Notes: a model not told the origin generated them from the letters alone. A stretch of DNA of 64,000 nucleotides from Brenneria salicis ATCC 15712 = DSM 30166 (GCF_003315515.1 NZ_QNRY01000005.1:85406-149405); one strand, 5' to 3'; numbered from the stretch's first letter, positions 1-12,830 are shown. Made by a program: numbers and translations.

Positions 1-3000
1 AAGTGCCGACCAACCCTGAAGTGTTGGGTGAAATCGCGCTTTCGTCTCTGCCGCGTATTGAGCAAATTTTTGTCAACGCCCCGGCCGGCTGGCTACAGAG
101 CGATATGGAGCGCCGTTTGTTCATGGCGCGCCGCCGTATCGAAAAACGGATTGAAGACAAAGAGTTCTACGTTTGTAGTTTCTCCAATCTGGTGACGATC
201 TATAAAGGTTTGTGCATGCCTGCGGATCTGCCGCGCTTTTATCTTGATCTGGCCGATCTGCGCCTGGAATCGGCAATTTGTCTGTTCCACCAGCGTTTTT
301 CGACCAACACCGTACCGCGCTGGCCGCTGGCGCAGCCGTTCCGCTATCTCGCGCATAATGGCGAGATCAACACCATTGCCGGTAACCGCCAATGGGCGCG
401 CGCGCGCGCTTATAAATTCAAAACGCCGCTGATCCCTGATTTGCAGGACGCCGCGCCGTTCGTCAACGAAACCGGTTCCGACTCCAGTTCGCTGGACAAC
501 ATGCTGGAACTGTTCCTCAGCGGCGGCATGGACATCATCCGCGCCATGCGTCTGCTGGTGCCACCCGCCTGGCAGAACAACCCGGATATGGATCCCGAAC
601 TGCGTGCCTTCTTCGACTTTAACTCCATGCACATGGAGCCGTGGGACGGCCCGGCCGGGATTGTGATGTCCGACGGACGCTATGCCGCCTGTAACCTGGA
701 CCGTAACGGTCTGCGTCCGGCGCGCTACGTCATCACCAAAGACAAGTTGATCACCTGCGCTTCCGAAGTCGGCATCTGGGATTATCAGCCGGATGAAGTG
801 GTTGAGAAAGGCCGCGTCGGGCCGGGTGAATTGATGGTTATCGATACCCGCAACGGGCGTATCCTGCATTCAAACGAAACCGATGACGATCTGAAAAGCC
901 GCCATCCGTACAAAGAATGGATGGAGAAGAACGTTCAGCGGCTGGTGCCATTTGAAGAGTTGCCGGAAGATCAGGTGGGTAACCGAGAATTTGAGGATAC
1001 GCTGCTGGAAACCTATCAGAAGCAGTTTGGTTACAGTAGCGAAGAGTTGGATCAGATTATCCGCGTGCTGGGCGAAAACGGTCAGGAAGCCACCGGTTCG
1101 ATGGGCGACGATACGCCATTCGCCGTGCTGTCCAGCCGTCCGCGCATTATTTATGACTACTTCCGCCAGCAGTTTGCGCAGGTCACCAACCCGCCCATCG
1201 ATCCGCTGCGTGAAGCGCATGTGATGTCGCTGGCGACCTGTATAGGCCGCGAAATGAACGTGTTCTGCGAAGCGGAAGGTCAGGCCCACCGTCTGAGCTT
1301 TAAATCGCCGATCCTGCTTTATTCTGATTTCAAACAGCTTCTTTCACAGGATCAGCAGCATTATCGCGCTGATGTGCTGGATCTGACCTTCGAACCGGAA
1401 AAGCAGACGCTGCAAGAGACGATTGAGAAACTGTGTGACGATGCCGAGCACAAAGTCCGTGATGGCGCGGTGCTGCTGGTGCTGTCCGATCGCGCTATTT
1501 CGGCGCAACGTCTGCCGGTTCCCGCGCCAATGGCGGTGGGGGCGATTCAGCGTCGTCTGGTTGAGAAGAGTCTGCGCTGCGACGCCAATATTATTGTTGA
1601 AACGGGAAGCGCCCGCGATCCGCACCACTTTGCCGTGCTATTAGGCTTCGGAGCGACCGCCATTTACCCTTACCTCGCCTACGAAACGCTGGCGCGGATG
1701 GTGGACAACCACACCATCGACAAACAGTACCGCGCGGTAATGCTGAACTATCGTAACGGCATCAACAAAGGGCTGTACAAGATCATGTCCAAGATGGGCA
1801 TATCGACCGTCGCTTCCTATCGCTGCGCCAAACTGTTTGAAGCGGTGGGCTTGCATAAAGACGTTTCCGAGATCTGTTTCCAGGGCGTAGTCAGCCGTAT
1901 CGGTGGCGCCAACTTCAGTGATTTCGAGCAGGACCTGCTGAATCTCGCCAAACGCGCCTGGCTGAAACGCAAAACGCTGGAGCAAGGCGGACTGTTGAAG
2001 TTTGTTCACGGCGGCGAATATCACGCTTACAACCCAGATGTGGTCACCACGTTGCAAACGGCGGTTAAAAGCGGCGAATACAGCGATTACGAGCAATACG
2101 CCAGGCTGGTGAACGAGCGTCCGGCCGCCACCTTGCGCGATCTGCTGGCGCTGAAGCCACAGCAAGGCGCCGCCATTTCCCTTGACGAAGTCGAGCCGGC
2201 GACAGAAATGTTCAAGCGCTTTGATACCGCGGCGATGTCAATTGGCGCGCTCAGCCCGGAAGCCCATGAATCACTGGCTGAAGCCATGAACAGTCTGGGC
2301 GGTTTCTCCAACTCCGGTGAAGGCGGGGAAGATCCGGCGCGTTACGGCACCCAAAAGGTTTCCCGGATCAAACAGGTGGCGTCTGGTCGCTTTGGCGTCA
2401 CGCCCGCCTATCTGGTTAATGCCGATGTCATTCAGATTAAAGTGGCGCAGGGCGCCAAGCCGGGGGAAGGCGGTCAGTTGCCGGGTGATAAAGTCACGCC
2501 GTACATCGCCCGACTGCGTTATTCCGTACCGGGCGTGACGTTGATTTCGCCGCCGCCGCACCATGACATTTACTCTATCGAAGATCTGGCGCAGTTGATT
2601 TTCGATCTGAAACAGATCAATCCGAAAGCCATGATCTCGGTGAAACTGGTTTCCGAACCGGGCGTCGGCACCATCGCCACCGGCGTCGCCAAAGCCTATG
2701 CCGACCTGATCACCATTGCCGGTTATGACGGCGGCACCGGCGCCAGCCCGCTGACCTCCGTGAAGTATGCGGGTTGCCCGTGGGAACTGGGTCTGGTGGA
2801 AACCCAGCAAGCGCTGGTCGCCAATGGCTTGCGTCATAAGATCCGGCTACAGGTGGACGGCGGTCTGAAAACCGGGCTTGATATCGTCAAAGCGGCGATT
2901 CTGGGCGCGGAAAGCTTCGGATTCGGTACAGGGCCGATGGTGGCGTTAGGGTGCAAATACCTGCGTATCTGCCACCTGAATAACTGTGCGACCGGCGTTG

Positions 3001-4109
3001 CCACGCAAGACGAAAAACTGCGCCGCGATCACTATCACGGTCTGCCGGAGCGCGTGACGAATTACTTCCAGTTCATCGCGCATGAAACCCGCATGATGAT
3101 GGCTGAACTGGGCGTCAGCCGTCTGGTGGATTTGATTGGCCGCACCGATCTGCTGGTCGAGCTGGATGGTTTCACCGCCAAACAAAACAAGCTGGATCTG
3201 TCTCCGCTGCTGTACGCCGCGCAACCTCAACCAGGCAAAGCGTTGTACTGCACCGAGAGTAACCCGTCTTTCGATAAGGGACAGTTGAACAAAGCGCTGC
3301 TGGAGCAGGCACAGCCGTATGTGGATGCCAAACAGAGTAAATCGCTCTATTTTGATATCCGCAACACGGACCGTTCCGTGGGCGCGACGTTATCTGGTTT
3401 TATCGCGGCGCAACACGGCGATCAGGGGTTGTCGAGCGATCCGATCAAGGCCTACTTCTCCGGGACGGCGGGACAAAGCTTCGGCGTCTGGAATGCGGGC
3501 GGCGTTGAATTGACGCTGACCGGCGACGCCAATGACTACGTGGGCAAGGGCATGGCCGGCGGCAGCATTTCCGTTCGTCCGCCAGTCGGTTCCGCGTTCC
3601 GCAGCCATGAGGCCAGCATCATCGGCAACACCTGTCTGTATGGCGCCACTGGCGGCAAGCTGTTCGCCGCAGGCCGTGCGGGTGAACGTTTCGCGGTGCG
3701 TAACTCCGGCGCGATCACCGTCGTCGAAGGCATTGGCGATAACGGTTGTGAATACATGACAGGCGGCATCGTCTGTGTACTGGGTCGTACCGGCGTGAAC
3801 TTTGGCGCAGGAATGACCGGCGGTTTCGCTTACGTCCTGGATGAAGACGGCGAATTCCGCAAACGCGTCAACCCTGAACTGGTGGAAGTGCTGGATGTCG
3901 AGTCACTGGCGATCCATGAAGAGCATTTGCGCGGCCTGATCACCGAGCACGTTCAACATACCGGTTCACAACGTGGAGAAGAGATCCTCGCTAACTGGCC
4001 GGCATGGGCACCGAAATTTGCTCTGGTGAAACCGAAGTCAAGTGATGTGAAGGCATTGTTGGGTCACCGTAGTCGTTCCGCAGCCGAGCTGCGGGTTCTG
4101 GCGCAGTAA
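1..4109 (+). CDS. gltB: Glutamate synthase (NADPH) large subunit, 5'-truncated by window edge
   Basis: Large (alpha) subunit of glutamate synthase, which makes two glutamates from glutamine and 2-oxoglutarate in ammonia assimilation. The frame is already open at base 1. The 1368 visible residues compare with about 1486 in E. coli, so roughly 120 N-terminal residues, including the catalytic Cys of the class II glutaminase domain, lie outside. Visible in order: the rest of the glutaminase domain (HNGEINT near residue 117), the central domain, the FMN-binding synthase domain (GYDGGTGASPLTS, PPPHHDIYSIEDL), the [3Fe-4S] ligands in CKYLRICHLNNC, and the C-terminal glycine-rich beta-helix. The GTG at base 3 is an internal valine, not a start. 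gltD follows after 9 bases, so the two are co-transcribed. Confidence 0.98.
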   Translation, partial: VPTNPEVLGEIALSSLPRIEQIFVNAPAGWLQSDMERRLFMARRRIEKRIEDKEFYVCSFSNLVTIYKGLCMPADLPRFYLDLADLRLESAICLFHQRFSTNTVPRWPLAQPFRYLAHNGEINTIAGNRQWARARAYKFKTPLIPDLQDAAPFVNETGSDSSSLDNMLELFLSGGMDIIRAMRLLVPPAWQNNPDMDPELRAFFDFNSMHMEPWDGPAGIVMSDGRYAACNLDRNGLRPARYVITKDKLITCASEVGIWDYQPDEVVEKGRVGPGELMVIDTRNGRILHSNETDDDLKSRHPYKEWMEKNVQRLVPFEELPEDQVGNREFEDTLLETYQKQFGYSSEELDQIIRVLGENGQEATGSMGDDTPFAVLSSRPRIIYDYFRQQFAQVTNPPIDPLREAHVMSLATCIGREMNVFCEAEGQAHRLSFKSPILLYSDFKQLLSQDQQHYRADVLDLTFEPEKQTLQETIEKLCDDAEHKVRDGAVLLVLSDRAISAQRLPVPAPMAVGAIQRRLVEKSLRCDANIIVETGSARDPHHFAVLLGFGATAIYPYLAYETLARMVDNHTIDKQYRAVMLNYRNGINKGLYKIMSKMGISTVASYRCAKLFEAVGLHKDVSEICFQGVVSRIGGANFSDFEQDLLNLAKRAWLKRKTLEQGGLLKFVHGGEYHAYNPDVVTTLQTAVKSGEYSDYEQYARLVNERPAATLRDLLALKPQQGAAISLDEVEPATEMFKRFDTAAMSIGALSPEAHESLAEAMNSLGGFSNSGEGGEDPARYGTQKVSRIKQVASGRFGVTPAYLVNADVIQIKVAQGAKPGEGGQLPGDKVTPYIARLRYSVPGVTLISPPPHHDIYSIEDLAQLIFDLKQINPKAMISVKLVSEPGVGTIATGVAKAYADLITIAGYDGGTGASPLTSVKYAGCPWELGLVETQQALVANGLRHKIRLQVDGGLKTGLDIVKAAILGAESFGFGTGPMVALGCKYLRICHLNNCATGVATQDEKLRRDHYHGLPERVTNYFQFIAHETRMMMAELGVSRLVDLIGRTDLLVELDGFTAKQNKLDLSPLLYAAQPQPGKALYCTESNPSFDKGQLNKALLEQAQPYVDAKQSKSLYFDIRNTDRSVGATLSGFIAAQHGDQGLSSDPIKAYFSGTAGQSFGVWNAGGVELTLTGDANDYVGKGMAGGSISVRPPVGSAFRSHEASIIGNTCLYGATGGKLFAAGRAGERFAVRNSGAITVVEGIGDNGCEYMTGGIVCVLGRTGVNFGAGMTGGFAYVLDEDGEFRKRVNPELVEVLDVESLAIHEEHLRGLITEHVQHTGSQRGEEILANWPAWAPKFALVKPKSSDVKALLGHRSRSAAELRVLAQ

Positions 4110-6462
<2,353 letters not shown>

Positions 6463-6489
6463 TCGTTTAACAAGACAATGCCTCGCTCG

Positions 6490-6514
6490 CAACCGGGCGC
6501 CAACAGCCCGGTTG
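6490..6514 (+). terminator. Terminator of budC
   Basis: Nine-bp stem CAACCGGGC / GCCCGGTTG with a 7-nt loop, 27 bases after the budC stop, followed by a pyrimidine-rich stretch. Confidence 0.65.
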
Positions 6515-6839
6515 TTCCACTCCCTTTATTCATTGCTGCCATTCATTGTATTGTGCATTTTCTCTATGACCGTAAGTCACTCTGCTCCTTTAATGAATTC
6601 ATTACATCCTGCTCGGTTAACAACGGCGTAGACTGCGCAAAAGAGTAATAAGCAGGCTTATTATCGATATATATTTGCGCCACCAATGAATTATCCGTTT
6701 TATCGTCAAACAATGCGGCGGACGGCAGGTTTCATGCGGCAGTTTCCCGACCGGCGCTATCGGCGCAGCGGAAAACAACGTAGGGGGGAGCAATTAGCCA
6801 AGTCAGGCCAACGGGAGGCTTTTTGTACCCAGCTTACCG

Positions 6840-6864
6840 TCAGGGCACAATCGCTGTGCCCTGA
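6840..6864 (-). terminator. Stem-loop downstream of sspB
   Basis: Perfect 10-bp stem TCAGGGCACA / TGTGCCCTGA with a 5-nt loop, 9 bases beyond the sspB stop on the minus strand. There is no U-run on the minus-strand transcript, so function as a strong terminator is uncertain. Confidence 0.5.
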
Positions 6865-6873
6865 AAAAGCAGA

Positions 6874-7371
6874 TTATTTGACGACCCGCAGCGAAGGTCT
6901 GACACCTTTGGGCGGCTGTGGCGGCTCGTCATCAGGATTATCGTTTTCCTCCGCTGCATCCGGGTGATTGTCGACAATCGACATGACCGTGTTGGATGTG
7001 GCGCTTTCATCCTGAAAATCTTCGAATTCGCCCGCCAAATCATAAGCTGGTTCCGGCTCAAACATGGTGCCAGCGCCGTTTTCACGGGCATAAATCGCCA
7101 GTACCGCCGCCATGGGAACATAGACCTGGCGTGGAACGCCGCCGAAACGCGCGTTGAAACGCACGCTGTCATCAGCTAGCTCCAGGCCGCCAACGGCGCG
7201 CGGCGCAATATTCAACACAATCTGCCCATCGCGGGCAAACTCCATCGGCACCATCACGCCAGGCTGAGTGACATCAACCACCAGATGAGGCGTCAACTGG
7301 TTATCCAGCAACCAGTCATAAAAAGCCCGTAACAAATACGGACGACGCGGAGACAGTTGAGACAACGCCAT
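6874..7371 (-). CDS. sspB: ClpXP protease specificity-enhancing factor
   Basis: Adaptor protein (165 aa, same as E. coli) that binds ssrA-tagged peptides from stalled ribosomes and hands them to ClpXP. The N-terminal Sm-like substrate-binding domain is strongly conserved (LSQLSPRRPYLLRAFYDW, NIAPRAVG). An acidic, variable linker follows (about 115-150), then the C-terminal ClpX-binding tail ending RPSLRVVK. Start set at 7371 to match the family; 11 more codons are open upstream but overlap sspA. The sspA stop lies 4 bases before this start, so the two form an operon. Confidence 0.97.
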   Translation of the reverse strand: MALSQLSPRRPYLLRAFYDWLLDNQLTPHLVVDVTQPGVMVPMEFARDGQIVLNIAPRAVGGLELADDSVRFNARFGGVPRQVYVPMAAVLAIYARENGAGTMFEPEPAYDLAGEFEDFQDESATSNTVMSIVDNHPDAAEENDNPDDEPPQPPKGVRPSLRVVK

Positions 7372-7375
7372 TCTT

Positions 7376-8017
7376 TTAACCTCGCGTTTGCAGACGCATT
7401 TCACGCTCTGCTTCCGTCAGGGAAGCCAGGAACGCATCACGCTCAAATACGCGTGTCATGTAGCCCTTCAATTCTTTCGCGCCGGATCCGCTCAGTTCGA
7501 TCCCTAATTGCGGCAAACGCCACAGCAGCGGCGCCAGATAGCAGTCAACCAGGCTGAATTCTTCGCTCATAAAGTACGGCGCTTCATTGAATACCGGGGC
7601 CACCGCCAGCAACTCTTCACGCAGTTGCTTGCGGGCGGCGTCGGCTTCCTGCGCGCTGCTCTGAGTGATTTTTTTCAGCAACGAATACCAGTCGTTCTCA
7701 ATGCGGTGCATCATCAAACGGCTGTTGCCACGAGCAACCGGGTAGACGGGCATCAGCGGCGGGTGCGGGAAACGTTCATCCAGATACTCCATGATAATAC
7801 CTGATTCATAGAGCGTTAACTCCCGATCAACCAGCGTCGGAACTGAACCATATGGGTTGAGATCAATAAGATCCTGCGGCAGATTATCCATGTCCACCTG
7901 CTCAATCTCGACACTCACACCTTTTTCCGCCAGTACGATACGGACCTGATGGCTAAAAATGTCGGACGAACCAGAAAACAGCGTCATTACCGAACGTTTG
8001 TTGGCAGCGACAGCCAT
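7376..8017 (-). CDS. sspA: Stringent starvation protein A
   Basis: 213-aa glutathione-S-transferase-fold protein that binds RNA polymerase and acts in the stringent and stationary-phase response; it has no known GST activity. N-terminal thioredoxin-like domain (SVMTLFSG, PYGSVPTLVD), then an all-helical GST C-terminal domain (EFSLVDCYLAPLLWRLPQLG). Start at 8017 follows a GGAGGTT ribosome site and matches the E. coli MAVAANKRSVMT start; 22 upstream codons are open but not conserved. Confidence 0.97.
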   Translation of the reverse strand: MAVAANKRSVMTLFSGSSDIFSHQVRIVLAEKGVSVEIEQVDMDNLPQDLIDLNPYGSVPTLVDRELTLYESGIIMEYLDERFPHPPLMPVYPVARGNSRLMMHRIENDWYSLLKKITQSSAQEADAARKQLREELLAVAPVFNEAPYFMSEEFSLVDCYLAPLLWRLPQLGIELSGSGAKELKGYMTRVFERDAFLASLTEAEREMRLQTRG

Positions 8018-8378
8018 GAAAACCTCCAAGTTTATCGAGAAAATACGGCGAAGAACCGAACTGCTATGATCCTGCAAACCCATGCACTAAGACGCTTGTC
8101 ATTCAGCGGCGAAAAACCACCTGACAAAATCAGTCGTTTTCAGAAAGAAACCTGATGGGTAAACAGGCATAAAATTGGCGAATAGTTTATCAGATTTTGT
8201 ACGTTCTGTGGGGACATCGCATAGTTTCATCATTAACAATCTGATAATAAAGATTATTTTTTTCTAAGAAATTACCACACGACGATCCAAAGGATGGCAG
8301 ACAGAACGCCCGCCACAAAAAACCCGGTGACCAGCACCGGGTTTTTTCGCCTTGATTTCGCTGCAATACAGCAGGAAA
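8018..8378. other. Intergenic region sspA-rpsI
   Basis: 361 bases between two minus-strand operons. It holds the rpsI terminator (8317-8347) and must contain the sspA promoter, for which I cannot point to a convincing -35/-10 pair. The rest is AT-rich with no supported gene. Confidence 0.5.
8317..8347 (-). terminator. Terminator of rplM-rpsI
   Basis: Thirteen-bp perfect stem made of an A/T run and ACCCGGTG / CACCGGGT around a 5-nt loop, with A-run on one side and T-run on the other. It can act on both strands and lies about 30 bases after the rpsI stop. Confidence 0.9.
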
Positions 8379-8774
<396 letters not shown>

Positions 8775-8786
8775 CTATAATCCCGA

Positions 8787-9233
<447 letters not shown>

Positions 9234-9381
9234 TTAGTTACACGCAGGTGTTCACCCAACGCTCGAAAACTGTTGAGGCTCACACGACAATCAAGTCCAG
9301 CAAACCTACCCCTTCGAATAGCCATTGCCGGCACGATAAAGTTTTTGGGAAAAAAACTTTGTTGTAACGTGGGGTCGCAGG

Positions 9382-9387
9382 ATTATA
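9382..9387 (-). promoter_or_regulatory. Probable -10 element of the rplM promoter
   Basis: Consensus TATAAT on the minus strand, about 165 bases upstream of rplM. No good -35 hexamer sits 16-18 bases upstream, so activity may rely on upstream elements, as at other ribosomal-protein promoters. Confidence 0.5.
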
Positions 9388-9448
9388 GATGAGTCGCCAC
9401 CAAAGATCGACCTTTTTTCACGCTTACCCCAAGAAAAACCGTGGTCTC

Positions 9449-10579
9449 TCACGCCAGATGCGGTTGGCGCAGATAGGCTTCGCTTTGCATTTCCTGCAAG
9501 CGGGATAAACAGCGTTGATATTCAAACTTCAGGCGCTCGCCCTGATAAATGTCAAACATGGACGCCTGCGCGGAAATGATGAGCTTTATCCGCCGTTCGT
9601 AAAACTCATCGATCAGCGCCAGAAAACGACGGGCGCTATTTTCGTCCGTCTCCCCCATCACAGTCACGTTATGCAGCAAGACCGTATGGTAAAGACGTGA
9701 GAGCGCGATATAGTCGTTCTGACTGCGCGCTTGCGTACACAGCGTGACGAAATCGATCGCCAGTACGCCCTCGCTCGCCCCCAGCGTCGGCAGAGGATGA
9801 TGGTTGATGTCAAACGTCGGCCCCGGCGTCACCCACGGTTTTCCCGACAGGCGGGTAAACATCTGGCGCATGGTGTCTTCGGTCTGCGCGTCAAGCGGCG
9901 TGAGGTAAAGATGGGCCTGCGTTAACGTCCGCAGCCGGTAATCAATTCCCGCATCGACATTGCGCACTTCGCAGTGCTGTTTAATCAACTCAATCGCGGG
10001 GAGAAAACGGGCGCGCTGCAACCCATTACGGTATAACTCGTCTGGCGGAATATTCGAGGTCGTCACCAGCGTAATGTCCCGGTCAAATAACGCGCGCAAT
10101 AACTCGGCCAATAGCATGGCGTCGGTAATGTCAGAAACAAAAAATTCGTCAAAACACAGGACATCCGTTTCAGCTTTAAACCCATCGGCCACTTTTTCCA
10201 ACGGATTTTCATGCCCCTGCAACTGATTTAGTTCCTGATGAACCCGCAACATAAAACGATGAAAATGCACTCGGAGCTTACGCGTTCCAGGCAGGCTATG
10301 AAAAAACAGATCCATCAACCAGGTTTTCCCCCGCCCCACGCCGCCCCACATATACAAGCCCTGCACCGGCGCCGAGACACGTTTGTCGTTCAACCCCAGC
10401 CAGGAACGCCATTTCGTCAAACGCCCGGATGTTTCCCCCGTCGCCTGCGCCGCTCGCTCGCACAGTGCCTGATGGATCGTTTCCAGATGCATGACGGTTT
10501 GGCGCTGTACATCATCGGGTTGATATTCCCCGGCGGAAAGCGCCTGTTGGTAAAGCGCCGATGGTGTCGTTTGCTGCAT
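9449..10579 (-). CDS. zapE: Cell division protein ZapE (AFG1-type ATPase)
   Basis: AFG1-family P-loop ATPase, 376 aa (E. coli 375), which associates with the Z-ring during division under stress or anaerobic growth. Walker A GGVGRGKT at about 79-86; Walker B in LCFDEFFVSD near 145; conserved RNGLQRARFLPAI and FDIYQGERLKFEYQRCLSRL at the C-terminus. Start at 10579 (MQQTTPSALYQQAL) by family alignment; the frame is open 37 codons further upstream without conservation. Divergent from zapG, another division gene. Confidence 0.96.
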   Translation of the reverse strand: MQQTTPSALYQQALSAGEYQPDDVQRQTVMHLETIHQALCERAAQATGETSGRLTKWRSWLGLNDKRVSAPVQGLYMWGGVGRGKTWLMDLFFHSLPGTRKLRVHFHRFMLRVHQELNQLQGHENPLEKVADGFKAETDVLCFDEFFVSDITDAMLLAELLRALFDRDITLVTTSNIPPDELYRNGLQRARFLPAIELIKQHCEVRNVDAGIDYRLRTLTQAHLYLTPLDAQTEDTMRQMFTRLSGKPWVTPGPTFDINHHPLPTLGASEGVLAIDFVTLCTQARSQNDYIALSRLYHTVLLHNVTVMGETDENSARRFLALIDEFYERRIKLIISAQASMFDIYQGERLKFEYQRCLSRLQEMQSEAYLRQPHLA

Positions 10580-10800
10580 AATGTTCGCAATCCCTGAGAA
10601 AAAAGTTAATGGTGATTTGTCGCGCGTTGCCGTCGATTTGAGCCGTAATCGTCGCCGATAACCGCCTTGATGCCGCAGATGCATCAACATAACCCTAAGT
10701 CATCACGCTTCAGGATTCCACTCAGACAAGGTTAGCGGTTATAGTGACTATTATTAAGTGAAAACCCTACGTGGACAACGAAGTCAAAATAGGAGTCATT

Positions 10801-11205
10801 ATGACCTGGGAGTATGCGCTGATTGGTTTAGTCGCCGGTATCATTATTGGTGCCGTCGCCATGCGTTTTGGCAACCGTAAACTGCGGCAACAACAGGTAC
10901 TGCAAAACGAGCTTGAGAAAAGCAAGACCGAACTAGAAGAATATCGCCAGGAGTTGGTCGGACACTTTGCCCGTAGCGCCGAATTACTGGATAACATGGC
11001 GCACGATTACCGTCAGCTTTATCAGCATATGGCGAAAAGCTCCAACAACCTGCTGCCTGATGTGCCAGGCCAGGATAACCCATTCAAGTATCGCCTGACG
11101 GAAGCCGAGGCCGATAACGATCAGGCGCCGGTCGATATGCCGCCGCGCGACTATTCGGACGGCGCGTCTGGATTACTGCGCGGCGAACGTCCGCCCCGCA
11201 AGTAA
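10801..11205 (+). CDS. zapG: Z-ring associated protein ZapG (YhcB, DUF1043)
   Basis: Small inner-membrane protein, 134 aa (E. coli 132). One N-terminal transmembrane helix (about residues 5-22, YALIGLVAGIIIGAVAM), then a long cytoplasmic coiled coil (about 28-85), then a proline-rich tail. YhcB/ZapG links division, envelope synthesis and cell shape. ATG at 10801 follows AGGAG; ten upstream codons from a GTG are open but unlikely. Separated from zapE by a 221-base divergent promoter region. Confidence 0.95.
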   Translation: MTWEYALIGLVAGIIIGAVAMRFGNRKLRQQQVLQNELEKSKTELEEYRQELVGHFARSAELLDNMAHDYRQLYQHMAKSSNNLLPDVPGQDNPFKYRLTEAEADNDQAPVDMPPRDYSDGASGLLRGERPPRK

Positions 11206-11297
11206 ACACCACAATTTAATGATTGCGGCGTGAGGTTTTATCGAATCTCACATCCTTCTCTTTCGCATTGCGTGGTAATTCCGTGCTGTAGGCTATC

Positions 11298-11347
11298 GTT
11301 ACCCTCCACTGATTAGTTACCGTCTACTGACAGTTACAATCTACTGA
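11298..11347 (+). repeat. Three near-identical 15-mers upstream of degQ
   Basis: Direct copies of GTTACnnTCyACTGA begin at 11298, 11316 and 11333, 18 and 17 bases apart. They lie 113-162 bases upstream of the degQ ATG. Related TCAGT-containing sequence continues in inverted sense to about 11385. Regular spacing of under two helical turns suggests either a regulator array or a tandem duplication; no known consensus is recognised. Confidence 0.6.
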
Positions 11348-11459
11348 CGAAACATCAGTGAACTTTACACACCAATCGTCAGTCTGACTCTTCACCGTGT
11401 GTTTAAGTTTATATATCATCATTTTATTCATCCGCTGGTCGTGAGAGAGTCAATTAACA

Positions 11460-12830
11460 ATGAAGAAAAAATCTTTATTATTTAGTGCACTGGCAATGAG
11501 CATAAGTTTAACCCTGTCCACACTCCCGGTGGCGAACGCCGCATTGCCGACTGTGATGCAAGGACAACAGATGCCAAGTCTGGCGCCGATGCTTGAAAAA
11601 GTCCTGCCGGCGGTCGTCAGCGTGCATGTGGAAGGCACACAGGTACAACGCCAGCGCGTACCGGAAGAGTTTAAATTCTTCTTCGGCCCGAATTTCCCCA
11701 CCGACAAGCAAAACTCACGTCCCTTTGAAGGTCTGGGCTCCGGCGTGATTATCGATGCCGCCAAAAGCTATGTCCTGACCAACAATCACGTTATCAATAA
11801 CGCCGATAAAATTCGCGTGCAATTGAACGATGGGCGCGAGTATGAAGCCAAACTGATAGGACGCGACGAACAATCGGACATAGCGCTGCTTCAGTTGGTG
11901 AACGCCAAAAATCTGGTTGCGGTTAAAATGGCGGATTCCGACCAGCTACGCGTGGGTGATTTCGCCGTCGCCGTCGGTAACCCGTTCGGCCTGGGGCAGA
12001 CCGCCACTTCCGGCATTATTTCCGCCTTGGGCCGCAGCGGGTTGAATCTGGAAGGGTTGGAAAACTTTATTCAGACCGACGCCTCCATCAACCGCGGCAA
12101 CTCCGGCGGCGCGTTAGTCAATCTCAACGGCGAACTTATCGGCATCAACACCGCCATTCTCGCCCCCGGCGGCGGAAATATCGGTATCGGCTTCGCCATC
12201 CCCAGCAACATGGCGCAAAACCTGGCTCAGCAACTGGTCGAGTTCGGCGAGGTCAAACGCGGCGTGCTGGGTATCAAAGGCAGCGAGATGACCTCCGAAA
12301 TGGCGAAAGCCTTTAAGGTGGATGCGCAACGCGGAGCGTTCGTCAGCGAAGTCCTGCCAAAATCCGCGGCGGCCAAAGCCGGCGTCAAAGCCGGGGATGT
12401 GCTTGTCACCCTGGATGGAAAGCCTATCAGCAGCTTCGCCGAACTGCGCGCCAAAATAGGGACAACCGCGCCGGGTAAAACCGTGAAAATCGGTTTGCTG
12501 CGTGACGGTAAACGCCAGGAAGTCTCAGTCGTGCTGGATAACAGCGCTACGTCGACCACCAGCGCGGAAACCCTTTATCCGGCCCTGCAAGGCGCTTCCC
12601 TGACCAATGGTCAGTTGAAAGACGGCAGCAAAGGCATACAGATCGATAATGTCGCCAAAGATTCTCCGGCCGCGCAAATTGGTTTGCAGAAAGGCGACGT
12701 CATCATCGGCGTTAACCGCGAGCGAGTGGAAAACATTACTCAGCTTCGTAAACTGTTGGAAGCGAAACCGTCCGTGCTGGCGCTGAACATCGTCCGTGGC
12801 GACGAAACGATTTATCTGCTGCTGCGTTAA
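11460..12830 (+). CDS. degQ: Periplasmic serine endoprotease DegQ
   Basis: HtrA-family periplasmic protease and chaperone, 456 aa (E. coli 455). Signal peptide of about 27 residues ending ANA. Trypsin-like domain with catalytic His110, Asp140 and Ser215 (NRGNSGGALVN), followed by two PDZ domains (about 260-350 and 365-455). It degrades misfolded envelope proteins. I call it DegQ rather than DegP because degS follows directly, as in E. coli, and the Q-linker region is short. A strong stem-loop separates it from degS. Confidence 0.96.
   Translation: MKKKSLLFSALAMSISLTLSTLPVANAALPTVMQGQQMPSLAPMLEKVLPAVVSVHVEGTQVQRQRVPEEFKFFFGPNFPTDKQNSRPFEGLGSGVIIDAAKSYVLTNNHVINNADKIRVQLNDGREYEAKLIGRDEQSDIALLQLVNAKNLVAVKMADSDQLRVGDFAVAVGNPFGLGQTATSGIISALGRSGLNLEGLENFIQTDASINRGNSGGALVNLNGELIGINTAILAPGGGNIGIGFAIPSNMAQNLAQQLVEFGEVKRGVLGIKGSEMTSEMAKAFKVDAQRGAFVSEVLPKSAAAKAGVKAGDVLVTLDGKPISSFAELRAKIGTTAPGKTVKIGLLRDGKRQEVSVVLDNSATSTTSAETLYPALQGASLTNGQLKDGSKGIQIDNVAKDSPAAQIGLQKGDVIIGVNRERVENITQLRKLLEAKPSVLALNIVRGDETIYLLLR

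Larger units (their letters stand above)
6463..6873. other. Intergenic region budC-sspB
   Basis: 411 bases between convergent budC and sspB. It holds the budC hairpin and a hairpin next to the sspB stop. Between them is a minus-strand frame at 6731-6564 with 55 sense codons, a TAG stop and no ATG near its 5' end. It reads like the tail of a protein (see findings). A plus-strand frame from 6686 runs into sspB antisense and is not credible. Confidence 0.5.

Noticed and set aside
93..869. 258-codon open frame antisense to gltB
   Set aside because: Shadow of gltB with no ribosome site or domain.
6686..6967. 93-codon plus-strand frame ending inside sspB
   Set aside because: Low-complexity Arg/Gly/Ser composition, runs antisense into sspB and has no ribosome site.
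9282..9420. Possible riboswitch-like leader of rplM
   Set aside because: Known regulation is by L13 binding to the leader; I could not draw a specific structure with confidence.
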